From positions 1 through 64,000 of the forward strand of contig JBEBIT010000014.1 in the NCBI GenBank assembly GCA_040080215.1: 64,000 nucleotides of DNA. The letters run 5' to 3'. Positions within the stretch are counted from its first letter, which is position 1; the number at the start of each line of letters is the position of its first letter. Below, piece by piece: positions 33,543 through 41,484 of the stretch. Under the pieces are notes generated by a model. That model made no database searches, had not been told where the DNA came from, and worked only from the letters and a program-made list of their open reading frames with translations. The stretch is from CAIUGU01 sp040080215 (GTDB lineage: Bacteria; Pseudomonadota; Gammaproteobacteria; Steroidobacterales; Steroidobacteraceae). Made by a program: the position numbers and the translations under genes.

Positions 33543-34976
33543 ATGAAGTCCGATCCGAACCCCGCCTTGCCGCTCTCCGCCGCGTTCACGACGCGCGCAG
33601 GCGCATTCGGCTGGGCACGCTCGGTGATCGCCGTCGCTGCACTCTCGGTCGCGCTGATGCTGCCTGCGCTGTGGAACGGCTATCCAGTGCTGTACTTCGA
33701 CACCGTCGACTATGTATCCATGGGCTTCACGTGGAAGCTTCCCATCTACCGCACTGCCGGCTACGGCTTCCTCGCACTGGCGGGGTGGGCGGCACATACC
33801 ATTTGGGCGACGCTCATCCTGCAGGCTGTCATCGCCGCGTACGTGCTGTTCGAATCGTGGCGCCTGCTCACGCCGGACCTGCGCGGCTGGCGCCTTGCCG
33901 CATTGCTGGTCTTTGCGTTCACGCTCACGAGCCTGCCCTGGGTGGCGAGCACGATCATGCCGGACATCTTCACGGCGCCCGCCGTGCTGCTGTGCCTGCT
34001 GCTCGCACTGCGTGACGACGCACTGACGCCCGCACGGCGATGGGCATTCATCGTGCTGCTTGGGCTAGCCTGCATGGCCCACCCCACCCACGTCACCATG
34101 GTGGCCGGGCTCCTGATCTGCATCTGGGTGATGTCGTTGCTCGCACGCAGGGGGTGGCCGTTCGTCCCGATGAAGGTCGGCGGCGTTGCGGCCGGCATGG
34201 TGCTCGGCGTCGTGCTTTCGCTGGCCACGAACTGGATGGTGACGGGGCGCGTATTCCTCGCTCCGCGAACGACACCCTTGCTGACGTTTGCGGTCCTCTT
34301 TGAAGAGGGCCTCGGAGAACGATACCTGGCGGAGACCTGCGACAAGCCGGAGGAATACCAGTCGGTCTTCTGCCCTTATCGCTATGACTTGCCGGACGAC
34401 GCGAACCAGTTTCTGTGGCACAACGGCAGCCTGTGGAAGGCGGGCGGCTGGGAAAAGGTACCGGCGAAGTCCGCCGAAGACCTCAAGGTCATCATCAAAC
34501 GCTATCCGCTCGAATTCGTCACGGGGGCCCTGAAGCTCACGGCAGAACAACTCGTCGTGATCCGCACGGGCGAAGGGTTTCGCACGATGGGCGGCTTCAT
34601 CGACAAGCAGGTGAGCCGGTTCTATCCCGGCGACGATGCCGCCTTCAACAGGGCGCACCAGCAGAAGTATCCCGAGGTAGCGGATTCTCCGATCCCGGCC
34701 ATTAACCTGGTGCAAGTCCCGGTCATGCTGGCTTGCCTGGTCCTGCTGGTTGGCGTGGTGGCGACGGCCATGTGGAGGCGGGAGCGCGTTGCCGCGACGC
34801 TTGCCGCACTGGTGCTGCTCGCCTACCTCGGCAATGCCTTCATCTGCGGCGCCATTTCAAATCCGGCCGACCGGTACGGCAGCCGGCTGGCATGGCTCAC
34901 GGCCATCACCGCGGTGCTGATGCTGGCCAGGCTCGTCAAACGGGACGCAAGCGGAACGTCATCCGCTGCTGGTTGA
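33543..34976 (+). CDS. Polytopic membrane protein, GT-C glycosyltransferase-like
   Basis: 477 residues with about 10 to 12 membrane helices. An acidic first loop (YFDTVDYVS, residues about 51-59) resembles the Asp-containing loop of GT-C glycosyltransferases that use lipid-linked sugars. A large soluble segment at about 245-390 contains three Cys residues. The family is not recognised further. It neighbours a GT2-GtrA-ChbG gene set, which supports a role in envelope glycan or lipid glycosylation. It overlaps the convergent methyltransferase by 41 bp. Confidence 0.6.
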   Translation: MKSDPNPALPLSAAFTTRAGAFGWARSVIAVAALSVALMLPALWNGYPVLYFDTVDYVSMGFTWKLPIYRTAGYGFLALAGWAAHTIWATLILQAVIAAYVLFESWRLLTPDLRGWRLAALLVFAFTLTSLPWVASTIMPDIFTAPAVLLCLLLALRDDALTPARRWAFIVLLGLACMAHPTHVTMVAGLLICIWVMSLLARRGWPFVPMKVGGVAAGMVLGVVLSLATNWMVTGRVFLAPRTTPLLTFAVLFEEGLGERYLAETCDKPEEYQSVFCPYRYDLPDDANQFLWHNGSLWKAGGWEKVPAKSAEDLKVIIKRYPLEFVTGALKLTAEQLVVIRTGEGFRTMGGFIDKQVSRFYPGDDAAFNRAHQQKYPEVADSPIPAINLVQVPVMLACLVLLVGVVATAMWRRERVAATLAALVLLAYLGNAFICGAISNPADRYGSRLAWLTAITAVLMLARLVKRDASGTSSAAG

Positions 34977-35664
34977 ACCCGACGTTGCGCGGCAGGCGCT
35001 CGGCGCGAAAGCCATGCTGGCCGGCAAGCTCCGCGATGTCCCGCTCGGTGTACATCGAGAACCCGGCCTGGTTGCGGATCTGCCGGTAGCGCGAGAACCA
35101 CGTGCGGGCCAATCCGAAGCACGCTGCCACGAAGAATCCGTTGCGGGCCCCCGTGGAGAGAAGCGAGACGATGTCCGGCAGCATCCCAGCGTCGGGCGGA
35201 ATGATGTCTGCGAGGTAAACCGCTCCGTCGGCACGCACCCGCTTGCGGAAGTCATCGAGAACGCCCCCGAGCTCTGCCTGGCTCAGGTACTGGGCCACCG
35301 AGTTCATGACAATGACGTCGACGCTCGCTTCGGGTAGCGAGCGCCACGCCAGATCGTCAAGCACACGGATCCCGGTCGCGCTGGCGAAGCGTGCCGCGAT
35401 CCGCTTCTGCACCGCGCCCACCGCGTCGTAGAGCAGCAGCTCGCCGCAGGCAGTTGCCAGCTCCGCAGCGCCGTAGGCATCGCCGCAGCCCCAATCCACC
35501 ACCGTCGGCCGGGTCCTGTCTTTGAGCAGGTCCGAGAGGTCTGCGGCGATGCGGTCGTAGTGGACCGCGGCATGGCGCGCATTGACATAAATAGGATGAT
35601 TGCCGGACCAGAAGTCCGCCCAGATGTCCCCGCTTGTAACGCCGCCCTGTGCCTTGTCTGCCAT
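34936..35664 (-). CDS. Class I SAM-dependent methyltransferase
   Basis: 242 residues. The SAM-binding motif is VVDWGCGDAYG (about 54-64), with LLLYDAVGAVQ as the second strand and IVMNSVAQYLS as the fourth. It is therefore a Rossmann-type methyltransferase of unknown substrate. It lies inside a surface-glycosylation region, so a sugar or lipid could be the substrate, which is inference. Its 3' end overlaps the convergent membrane protein gene by 41 bp. Confidence 0.8.
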   Translation of the reverse strand: MADKAQGGVTSGDIWADFWSGNHPIYVNARHAAVHYDRIAADLSDLLKDRTRPTVVDWGCGDAYGAAELATACGELLLYDAVGAVQKRIAARFASATGIRVLDDLAWRSLPEASVDVIVMNSVAQYLSQAELGGVLDDFRKRVRADGAVYLADIIPPDAGMLPDIVSLLSTGARNGFFVAACFGLARTWFSRYRQIRNQAGFSMYTERDIAELAGQHGFRAERLPRNVGFNQQRMTFRLRPV

Positions 35665-35887
35665 GGCGCGACGCTAGCAGATCTCGGGGAGTGTCGGTAC
35701 GCGACGGCTGAACATGCCAGAATGCAGGCTGGGCATGCTGGCCGGCCTCGGCGGAAATACCCGACCCGGGCGCCCAAGGAGGGGGAATCAATCCCGCCGC
35801 TGCCGGCCTTACACTGTGGCGCCTGCAAGCGTGGGCACGAGCACGGCTTTGTTGACGGAATATTGACGAGAGCGGCGAGTACACGAC

Positions 35888-36958
35888 ATGGCGACCCAGA
35901 TTGCTTTTCGCGCACCCAGTCCGGCTTCGCGGCCTGCCGGAGTACCTCCCCGGGGCTCGCGCGCGGGACGCCCGGCCCGACCCCGCATCAGCGTGATCAT
36001 CCCCGCACGCAACGAAGCGGAGTGCATCGGCACGACGATCGATGGCGTGGCAGACGCACTCGCGAGCCTCAACCTGGATTGGGAAGTCCTCGTCGTCGAT
36101 GACGGCAGTACCGACGGCACGGGCGACGCGGTGGCCGCACTCGATCCGGCGTGCCGCGCAAGCGTGTTGCGGCTGTCACGCAACTTCGGCAAGGAAGCGG
36201 CCCTCACGGCTGGCCTCGATCATGCGAGTGGCGACGTCGTCCTCTGCATGGACGCCGACGGACAGCACCCCGTCTCGCTGATTACCCAGATGCTCGATCG
36301 CTGGCGCGAAGGCTACGAAATGGTCTATGCCGTGCGGATGGACCGGGCCAAGGAGTCGCCGTTCAAACGCATCGGCACGCGGCTCTTCTACAAGCTGATG
36401 CGCAGCGCCGGCGAAATCGACATCCCGCCGGATGCGGGCGACTACCGCTGGATGGACCGCAGCGTCGTCGAAGCCCTGCGCCAGCTGCCGGAGCACAACC
36501 GTTTCATGAAGGGCCTCTACTCGTGGGTGGGCTTCCGCAGCATCGGCATTCCGTTCATGCCGCTCGCGCGCACTCGAGGGCACAGCCAATTCTCGCGACT
36601 TAAGCTAGCCGGCCTTGCCTGGAAGGGCATCACGAGCTTCTCGGTACTCCCATTGCGAGCCGCAAGCGTCGTTGGCGCGCTGCTCGCGACGCTGGCTTTC
36701 ACCTATGGCACCTACGAACTGGGGCACCACATACTGCACGGCACCGACGTGCCCGGCTGGCCCACGGTGGTGGTCGGCATGATGTTCTTGTCGGGCGTGC
36801 AGCTGCTGTTCATCGGCATCCTCGGCGAGTATCTCGCGCGCGTTTACGACGAGGTCAAGGGACGCCCCACCTACGTGGTAGCAGAGTGGCGCCATCCGGA
36901 GGCGGACGACAACCCCATCCACGCCCAAGACACCCCGCGAGAGCATGCGCAGGGCTGA
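35888..36958 (+). CDS. GT2 glycosyltransferase, DPM/GtrB type
   Basis: 356 residues. The GT-A domain shows ISVIIPARNEAECIG, VLVVDDGSTDGTGDAV and MDADGQHP (the DxD-like metal site). DAGDYRWMDR follows, then two C-terminal membrane helices (about 255-320), as in GtrB/ArnC/DPM1. These enzymes make polyprenyl-phosphate-linked sugars. The next gene, GtrA, overlaps it by 14 bases; GtrA is the usual flippase partner, so the operon should charge and flip a lipid-linked sugar. Confidence 0.87.
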   Translation: MATQIAFRAPSPASRPAGVPPRGSRAGRPARPRISVIIPARNEAECIGTTIDGVADALASLNLDWEVLVVDDGSTDGTGDAVAALDPACRASVLRLSRNFGKEAALTAGLDHASGDVVLCMDADGQHPVSLITQMLDRWREGYEMVYAVRMDRAKESPFKRIGTRLFYKLMRSAGEIDIPPDAGDYRWMDRSVVEALRQLPEHNRFMKGLYSWVGFRSIGIPFMPLARTRGHSQFSRLKLAGLAWKGITSFSVLPLRAASVVGALLATLAFTYGTYELGHHILHGTDVPGWPTVVVGMMFLSGVQLLFIGILGEYLARVYDEVKGRPTYVVAEWRHPEADDNPIHAQDTPREHAQG

Positions 36959-37367
36959 CCACTCCATCGGCTGGTTTCTCGCGATAGGCGGTGCAGCGGG
37001 GATGGTCCACTACGTCGTGACGCTCGGGCTCAACGCCTTCGCGTCGCTGCGTCCCGGCCCTGCCAACCTCGTCGGCTTCCTCTGCGCCTTCCCCGTGAGC
37101 TACTTCGGCCACCGCTTCCTGAGTTTCTCCGCCACCGAGGTCCCGCACCAGCGCGCCTTGCCACGCCTGTTTGCCGTGTCGGGCATGGCCTTTGTCGGCA
37201 ACCAGGCGCTGCTGCTCACCTTGCTCAGGTTGACTTCGCTGCCGCTGTACATCGCGCTCGCCATCGTGCTGCTCGTGGTCTCCCTTTCCACGTTCCTGCT
37301 GAGCAAAGGCTGGGTATTTGCCAAGCCTGCCACCGCAAGCCATGACCCCACTGATCCTGAGCGCTGA
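36945..37367 (+). CDS. GtrA-family membrane protein (lipid-linked sugar flippase)
   Basis: 140 residues with four membrane helices. GWFLAIGGAAGMVHYVVT, VGFLCAFPVSYFGHRFLSFS and FLLSKGWVF are the GtrA signatures. GtrA proteins are thought to flip undecaprenyl-phosphate-linked sugars to the periplasm. It overlaps both the GT2 gene (14 bp) and the ChbG/YdjC gene (26 bp), so the three are translated as one unit. Confidence 0.86.
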   Translation: MRRADHSIGWFLAIGGAAGMVHYVVTLGLNAFASLRPGPANLVGFLCAFPVSYFGHRFLSFSATEVPHQRALPRLFAVSGMAFVGNQALLLTLLRLTSLPLYIALAIVLLVVSLSTFLLSKGWVFAKPATASHDPTDPER

Positions 37368-38133
37368 CGATTTCGGCATGGATGCCGGCATCGATGCCGC
37401 GGTCATCGACCTGGCCCTGCGAGGCAGGTTGACCGCCACGTCGTGCCTCACTTTGAGCCCGCGGTGGCAAGAAGCCGCACGCAGCCTCACACCCGACGTG
37501 CGTGACCGGATCGACGTCGGACTGCATCTCGACTTCACGGAGTTCGATGCCGCGATGTCCTGGTCGACGCTGGTGATTGCCAGCTGTGCGCGCGGCTTGC
37601 GAGCCGAAGACGTCTCGCGACGGATCGCAGTCCAGCTTGATGCCTTTGAAGCGGCGACCGGCGCGCAGCCCGACTACGTGGACGGCCATCGCCATGTCCA
37701 CCAGTTGCCGCAGATCCGCACGGCACTGCTCAACGAATTGACGCGGCGCTATGGACGCTCGCGTCCATGGATCCGCCTCAGCCGGCCCGCGCCGGGCAGC
37801 GGCTTCAAGGGCAGCGTCATCGACGCGCTCGGCGGGCGTGAACTGCAGGGGGAAGCGGAGCAAGCCGGCTTTCGCTGTACCGCGCGCTTGCTCGGCGTGT
37901 ATGGATTCGACCTCTCGGCCAGCGACTACGCGCACGAGGTTACGTCATGGCTCGGTCAGGCGCGCCGATTTGACGCCCTCATGGTCCATGTAGCGCGCGA
38001 CGCGCCGGCCACGGACCCCATCGGCAAAGCCCGCGTCGCGGAATACGCGGCGTTCTGCGATGACGCCTTTGCCGCCGCCCTCAGCGAAGCCGGCGTGCAG
38101 CTGGCGCGAGGCCGCGAGGTCTTCGCAGCCTGA
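37342..38133 (+). CDS. ChbG/HpnK (YdjC)-family deacetylase
   Basis: 263 residues. The metal site motifs are LILSADDFGMDAGID near the N-terminus, VGLHLDFTEF and VDGHRHVHQLPQIR. This family removes acetyl groups from N-acetylated sugars (ChbG) or acts in hopanoid side-chain synthesis (HpnK). Here the GT2-GtrA context favours a lipid-linked amino sugar as substrate, which is inference. The start at 37342 overlaps gtrA by 26 bases; the codon at 37318 is also in frame but lies before the family N-terminus. Confidence 0.84.
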   Translation: MTPLILSADDFGMDAGIDAAVIDLALRGRLTATSCLTLSPRWQEAARSLTPDVRDRIDVGLHLDFTEFDAAMSWSTLVIASCARGLRAEDVSRRIAVQLDAFEAATGAQPDYVDGHRHVHQLPQIRTALLNELTRRYGRSRPWIRLSRPAPGSGFKGSVIDALGGRELQGEAEQAGFRCTARLLGVYGFDLSASDYAHEVTSWLGQARRFDALMVHVARDAPATDPIGKARVAEYAAFCDDAFAAALSEAGVQLARGREVFAA

Positions 38134-38148
38134 CGCCCCTTAAGAACG

Positions 38149-39123
38149 CTAGGGCGCCGCGGCCATCTCGTCGTAGTACAGCCCGATGCTTGTCATGAAG
38201 GCCGTGGTGCTGACCGAATTCTCCCAGCCGAGATCGGACAGCTTGAGCTGGATGCGTGCCTGATCCAGCGTCAATATCTGATCGCGCGGGAAGCGCTTCT
38301 TCACCAGCGCCCGCATCCGGTTGTTCATTTCCTGGAATCGCGCCCGATACGCCACTACATCGGCCTTGGTCATCACGTGCCCATGTCCCGGAATCGCGGT
38401 GTCGAAATCAAGTTCGAGCAGCTTGTCGATGGTCTTGACGAATTCGAGCGCGCTGCCGCCGCCTGCGTAGTCGATGACAGGCATGCCGTCGATGACGAGG
38501 TCGCCCATGTGGACGGTCTTGAGGTCGGGGAAGTACACGACCGTGTCGCCGTTCGTATGGCCGTTGCCGAAGTGGATCAACTTGACCTCGACGCCGCCCA
38601 GGTACACCGCGCTCTCGTCGGCGAAGACGATGTTGGGCTCGCCGGGTTGCTTGATCCTGAGGAAGTTCTCGCGGATGTTGCGATGGCCGATGATGTCCAC
38701 GCCGAGCGCACGGAGGTTGGCATTGCCGCTGACGTGATCCGCGTGATGGTGGGTGTTGAGCAGGTAGCGCACCGGCAGCGACGAGACGCTGCGCACATGG
38801 GACAGGACCTCGAGGATGTTCTCGGGATACTTGTCGTCAATCAGGATGAGGCCTTCCGGAGTCACGCGGATGGCGACGTCGCCGGGCTCGTGGATCAATC
38901 CGTCATCGGGGCCGTTGGGCCTGCACCCGCGCGTAGCGCAGGGAACAAAAGGCCCGCGCACCACGAAGAGCCCCTCCTTGACCTTGTCGACACGCATCTG
39001 GCCCGGCTGCAGGACCTCGACCGCCTGGCGCAGCGGCGGCGCCGGCTGGGCAGCGTGGCCGGCGACAGGAAGCAGTCCGAGGCAAGCGATGGGGAACACC
39101 AAGGTGCGCAAACGCCGATGCAT
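38149..39123 (-). CDS. Exported metallo-beta-lactamase-fold hydrolase, second copy
   Basis: 324 residues with a signal peptide ending AGHAA. Zinc ligands are H125, H127, D129 and H130 in LNTHHHADHVSGN, with GNGHTNGD, HMGDLVID and IPGHGHVM later. An insert with two Cys (PCATRGCRPNG, residues 61-71) is absent from the paralogue at 14094-14939; it might form a disulphide. As in that paralogue, a YAGGGSA segment lies between the later zinc ligands. The pair probably represents one subfamily with separate substrates. Confidence 0.8.
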   Translation of the reverse strand: MHRRLRTLVFPIACLGLLPVAGHAAQPAPPLRQAVEVLQPGQMRVDKVKEGLFVVRGPFVPCATRGCRPNGPDDGLIHEPGDVAIRVTPEGLILIDDKYPENILEVLSHVRSVSSLPVRYLLNTHHHADHVSGNANLRALGVDIIGHRNIRENFLRIKQPGEPNIVFADESAVYLGGVEVKLIHFGNGHTNGDTVVYFPDLKTVHMGDLVIDGMPVIDYAGGGSALEFVKTIDKLLELDFDTAIPGHGHVMTKADVVAYRARFQEMNNRMRALVKKRFPRDQILTLDQARIQLKLSDLGWENSVSTTAFMTSIGLYYDEMAAAP

Positions 39124-39337
39124 GAAAATCTCCCTTCTACCTGTGCGGATCGGTTGGTAGCGGCACTCTATGCTTGCGCCCGCCGGCGCGCCAGCGGTGG
39201 AACGCGAATGCCGACGACGACGGTTCCCCTCGCCCGCCTGCCCAGACGCGTAAGGCGGTGCGGATTGGCATAGACTCCTTGTCAGGCTGCTGGCAAAGAC
39301 AAGCAGGGCGGCAACGCCTGTAAGGAATCGAAGACAG

Positions 39338-40009
39338 ATGCAACAGGACCTCACCGTGATCGGCGCAGGCAACAAGGCAGCTGCCCTGTCTCCGAGCCTT
39401 GCCCGGTTCCGCCGTGCGGGAATGGGGGCGATGCTCGGCTGCCTGTTGCTGGCCGGTTGCGGCGTGACCCCCTCCAGTCCGCGGGTGCCGCAAGGGATCG
39501 ACCTGTCCGGGCAGTGGCGGCTCAATGCCGAACAAAGCGACAGCCTCGACAACCTGCTCGCGGCAGTGAAGGACGAGCTCGATCCGCCGCTGCGGCGCCG
39601 GATGCCGGAATCGGGCAACGACGCCGGAGGGCGAATGCGCAGCCGACGAGACGAGTTCGTGGGTCCGCCCCGGACGAAGGAGCTCATCGCACTGCTCTCG
39701 CAGCCCGACGAGATGACGGTCGCCCAGTCGCCACGGGAGTTGACGACGAAGAGCGTGGACGGTACCCGCCAATACGTATTCGGCGAAACGTCGGTTGTCT
39801 CCATCACGGACGGCCTGGGCGATCAGCGGGTTGGTTGGGCCGCCGGACAGTTCGTCGTTTCGATCAGGGCCACGGACGGCAGGCGCATTGATCACTTCTT
39901 CGGTTTCGCACCGGACCGGAAGCGGCTGCAGATCACCACCGCCGTATCAGGAGGCGGCCTGCCCTCGGTGAGGATGAAGCGGGTCTACGATCGCGTAACG
40001 CCAGGCTGA
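39338..40009 (+). CDS. Hypothetical lipoprotein
   Basis: 223 residues. A long N-terminal region before the lipobox (CLLLAGC) suggests that translation may really begin at an internal Met such as MGAMLGCLLLAGC. The mature part starts with IDLSGQWRLNAEQSDSLDN, a segment common in lipocalin-like exported proteins. It includes an Arg-rich stretch (RRRMPESGNDAGGRMRSRRD). No catalytic motif is seen. Function unknown. Confidence 0.6.
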   Translation: MQQDLTVIGAGNKAAALSPSLARFRRAGMGAMLGCLLLAGCGVTPSSPRVPQGIDLSGQWRLNAEQSDSLDNLLAAVKDELDPPLRRRMPESGNDAGGRMRSRRDEFVGPPRTKELIALLSQPDEMTVAQSPRELTTKSVDGTRQYVFGETSVVSITDGLGDQRVGWAAGQFVVSIRATDGRRIDHFFGFAPDRKRLQITTAVSGGGLPSVRMKRVYDRVTPG

Positions 40010-40020
40010 ACTGCCCAAGC

Positions 40021-40056
40021 AAAAAAAATCCCGCCTCCCCTTTCAAGGAGGCGGGA
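40021..40056 (-). terminator. Rho-independent terminator after the DUF1552 gene
   Basis: On the minus strand TCCCGCCTCC (from 40056) pairs exactly with GGAGGCGGGA (to 40029) around an 8-nt loop. It is followed by eight T residues (the A-run at 40021-40028 on the plus strand). It lies 16 bp past the DUF1552 stop and closes the ankyrin-DUF1592-DUF1552 operon. Confidence 0.92.
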
Positions 40057-40072
40057 CTTCATGACTCGCGTG

Positions 40073-41407
40073 TCAGACCGAGAACGCGCCGGTGCTGTCG
40101 CCGATGCTCGGGGCGTCGATTTCCGCCTTGTGGAGCATGGTGAGCAGCAGGTTGCCCATGGGCGTGCTGGGTGCCGACTGGATGTGCTGGCCACCCTGGT
40201 GACGTCCGAGCGCACCGCCGATCAGCAGGTTCGAGATCGGGTCGTGGCTGTGGACGTTGCCTTCACCCATGCCGCTCCCGTACAGGATCATGGTGTGGTC
40301 GAGCAGGCTGCCGTTACCGTCCTGGGTCTTGGCCAGGCGGTCCACGAACCCTGCAAACAGGCTCACGTGATAAGTGTTGATCTTGGCGTGCTGCGCCATC
40401 TTCTCCGGCTTGTTGCCGTGGTGGGAGGTCGCATGATGCTGGTCGGGGACGCCGATCTGCGGATAGGTACGGTTGTTCAACTCGCGCGACAGCATGAAGG
40501 TGCTGACGCGGGTCATGTCCGTCTGGAAGGCCAGCAGCTGCAGCTCGAACATCAGGTTCACATGATCTTCGTACAGCTGCGGGATTTCGACCGGCGCATC
40601 CGGAATGGCGAGGGTCTCGTCCGACGTGCGCTTCTCGAGGTTCACGATGCGGCGTTCCACTTCGCGGACGTTCTCGAGGTAGCTGCTGACGCGGGCACGG
40701 TCGGCGCCGCCGAGCGACTGCTGCAGCTTCGCAGCTGAGCGATTCACGGAGTCGAGCAGGCTGCGATCTGCCTTGGCGCGGGCGGCGCGCTGCTCGGGTG
40801 AGCTGCCATCGCCGAACATGCGCTCGAACACGGCGCGAGGATTGATTTCCATCGGCAGGGGCTGCGTGGGCGTCCGCCAGGAAATCGTGTTGAGGTAGCC
40901 GCAACTGCTGGTGCCGTCGCAGACACCGACCATGTTCGACGTGTCCTCGATGCCGAGTTCCAGCGAGGGGAAAGGCGTGTCCTGGCCGATCTTGGCGGCG
41001 ATCATCTGGTCGATGGTCACGCCGGACTGCACGTCGGCACCCTTGGTGTCCTTGGCAACGGCAGAGCTCAGCCAGGTTGCGCTGGCGCTTGCGTGGCCGG
41101 AGCCCGCGGTGTTCTTGGGATTGAGCGCGAGGTTGCTGAAGATCGTCATGCGCTCGCGGTACTGCTCGAGCGGCGACAGGATCGGCGTCATCGCGTAACC
41201 CTTGCCGGTGGTCTTCGGGACCCACTCGCCCAGTATCACGCCGTGAGGCGTGTAAACGAACGCCGCGCGCATTTGCGCCTTTGCGGCAGTGAGCGACTCG
41301 GCTACTGCAGCAGGAATCATTGCGTCGAGCAGCGGAAGGGCAATGCCCACTCCGGCCGCGCCGCGAAGAAACGTACGCCGGTCCAGGTGCTTCTTGGTGA
41401 TAAACAT
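40073..41407 (-). CDS. DUF1552 Tat-exported protein
   Basis: 444 residues with a twin-arginine signal (RRTFLRGAAGVGIALPLLD, R10-R11). The body has FVYTPHGVILGEWVP, SGHASASATWLSS and MILYGSGMGEGNVHSH. It is a DUF1552 protein of the sulfatase-like/DUF1501-related kind, found with DUF1592 cytochromes in planctomycetes and in several proteobacterial groups. It is the third gene of the operon with the ankyrin protein and the DUF1592 multi-domain cytochrome. Reaction unknown; a periplasmic enzyme folded in the cytoplasm is likely from the Tat signal. Confidence 0.85.
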   Translation of the reverse strand: MFITKKHLDRRTFLRGAAGVGIALPLLDAMIPAAVAESLTAAKAQMRAAFVYTPHGVILGEWVPKTTGKGYAMTPILSPLEQYRERMTIFSNLALNPKNTAGSGHASASATWLSSAVAKDTKGADVQSGVTIDQMIAAKIGQDTPFPSLELGIEDTSNMVGVCDGTSSCGYLNTISWRTPTQPLPMEINPRAVFERMFGDGSSPEQRAARAKADRSLLDSVNRSAAKLQQSLGGADRARVSSYLENVREVERRIVNLEKRTSDETLAIPDAPVEIPQLYEDHVNLMFELQLLAFQTDMTRVSTFMLSRELNNRTYPQIGVPDQHHATSHHGNKPEKMAQHAKINTYHVSLFAGFVDRLAKTQDGNGSLLDHTMILYGSGMGEGNVHSHDPISNLLIGGALGRHQGGQHIQSAPSTPMGNLLLTMLHKAEIDAPSIGDSTGAFSV

Positions 41408-41484
41408 CTTTTGGATCCTCTCCCGCCAGCAAGGCCATTCGAACGCAAACGCCCTAACTCTTTATCGTATTCCCGTCGGCCAAC

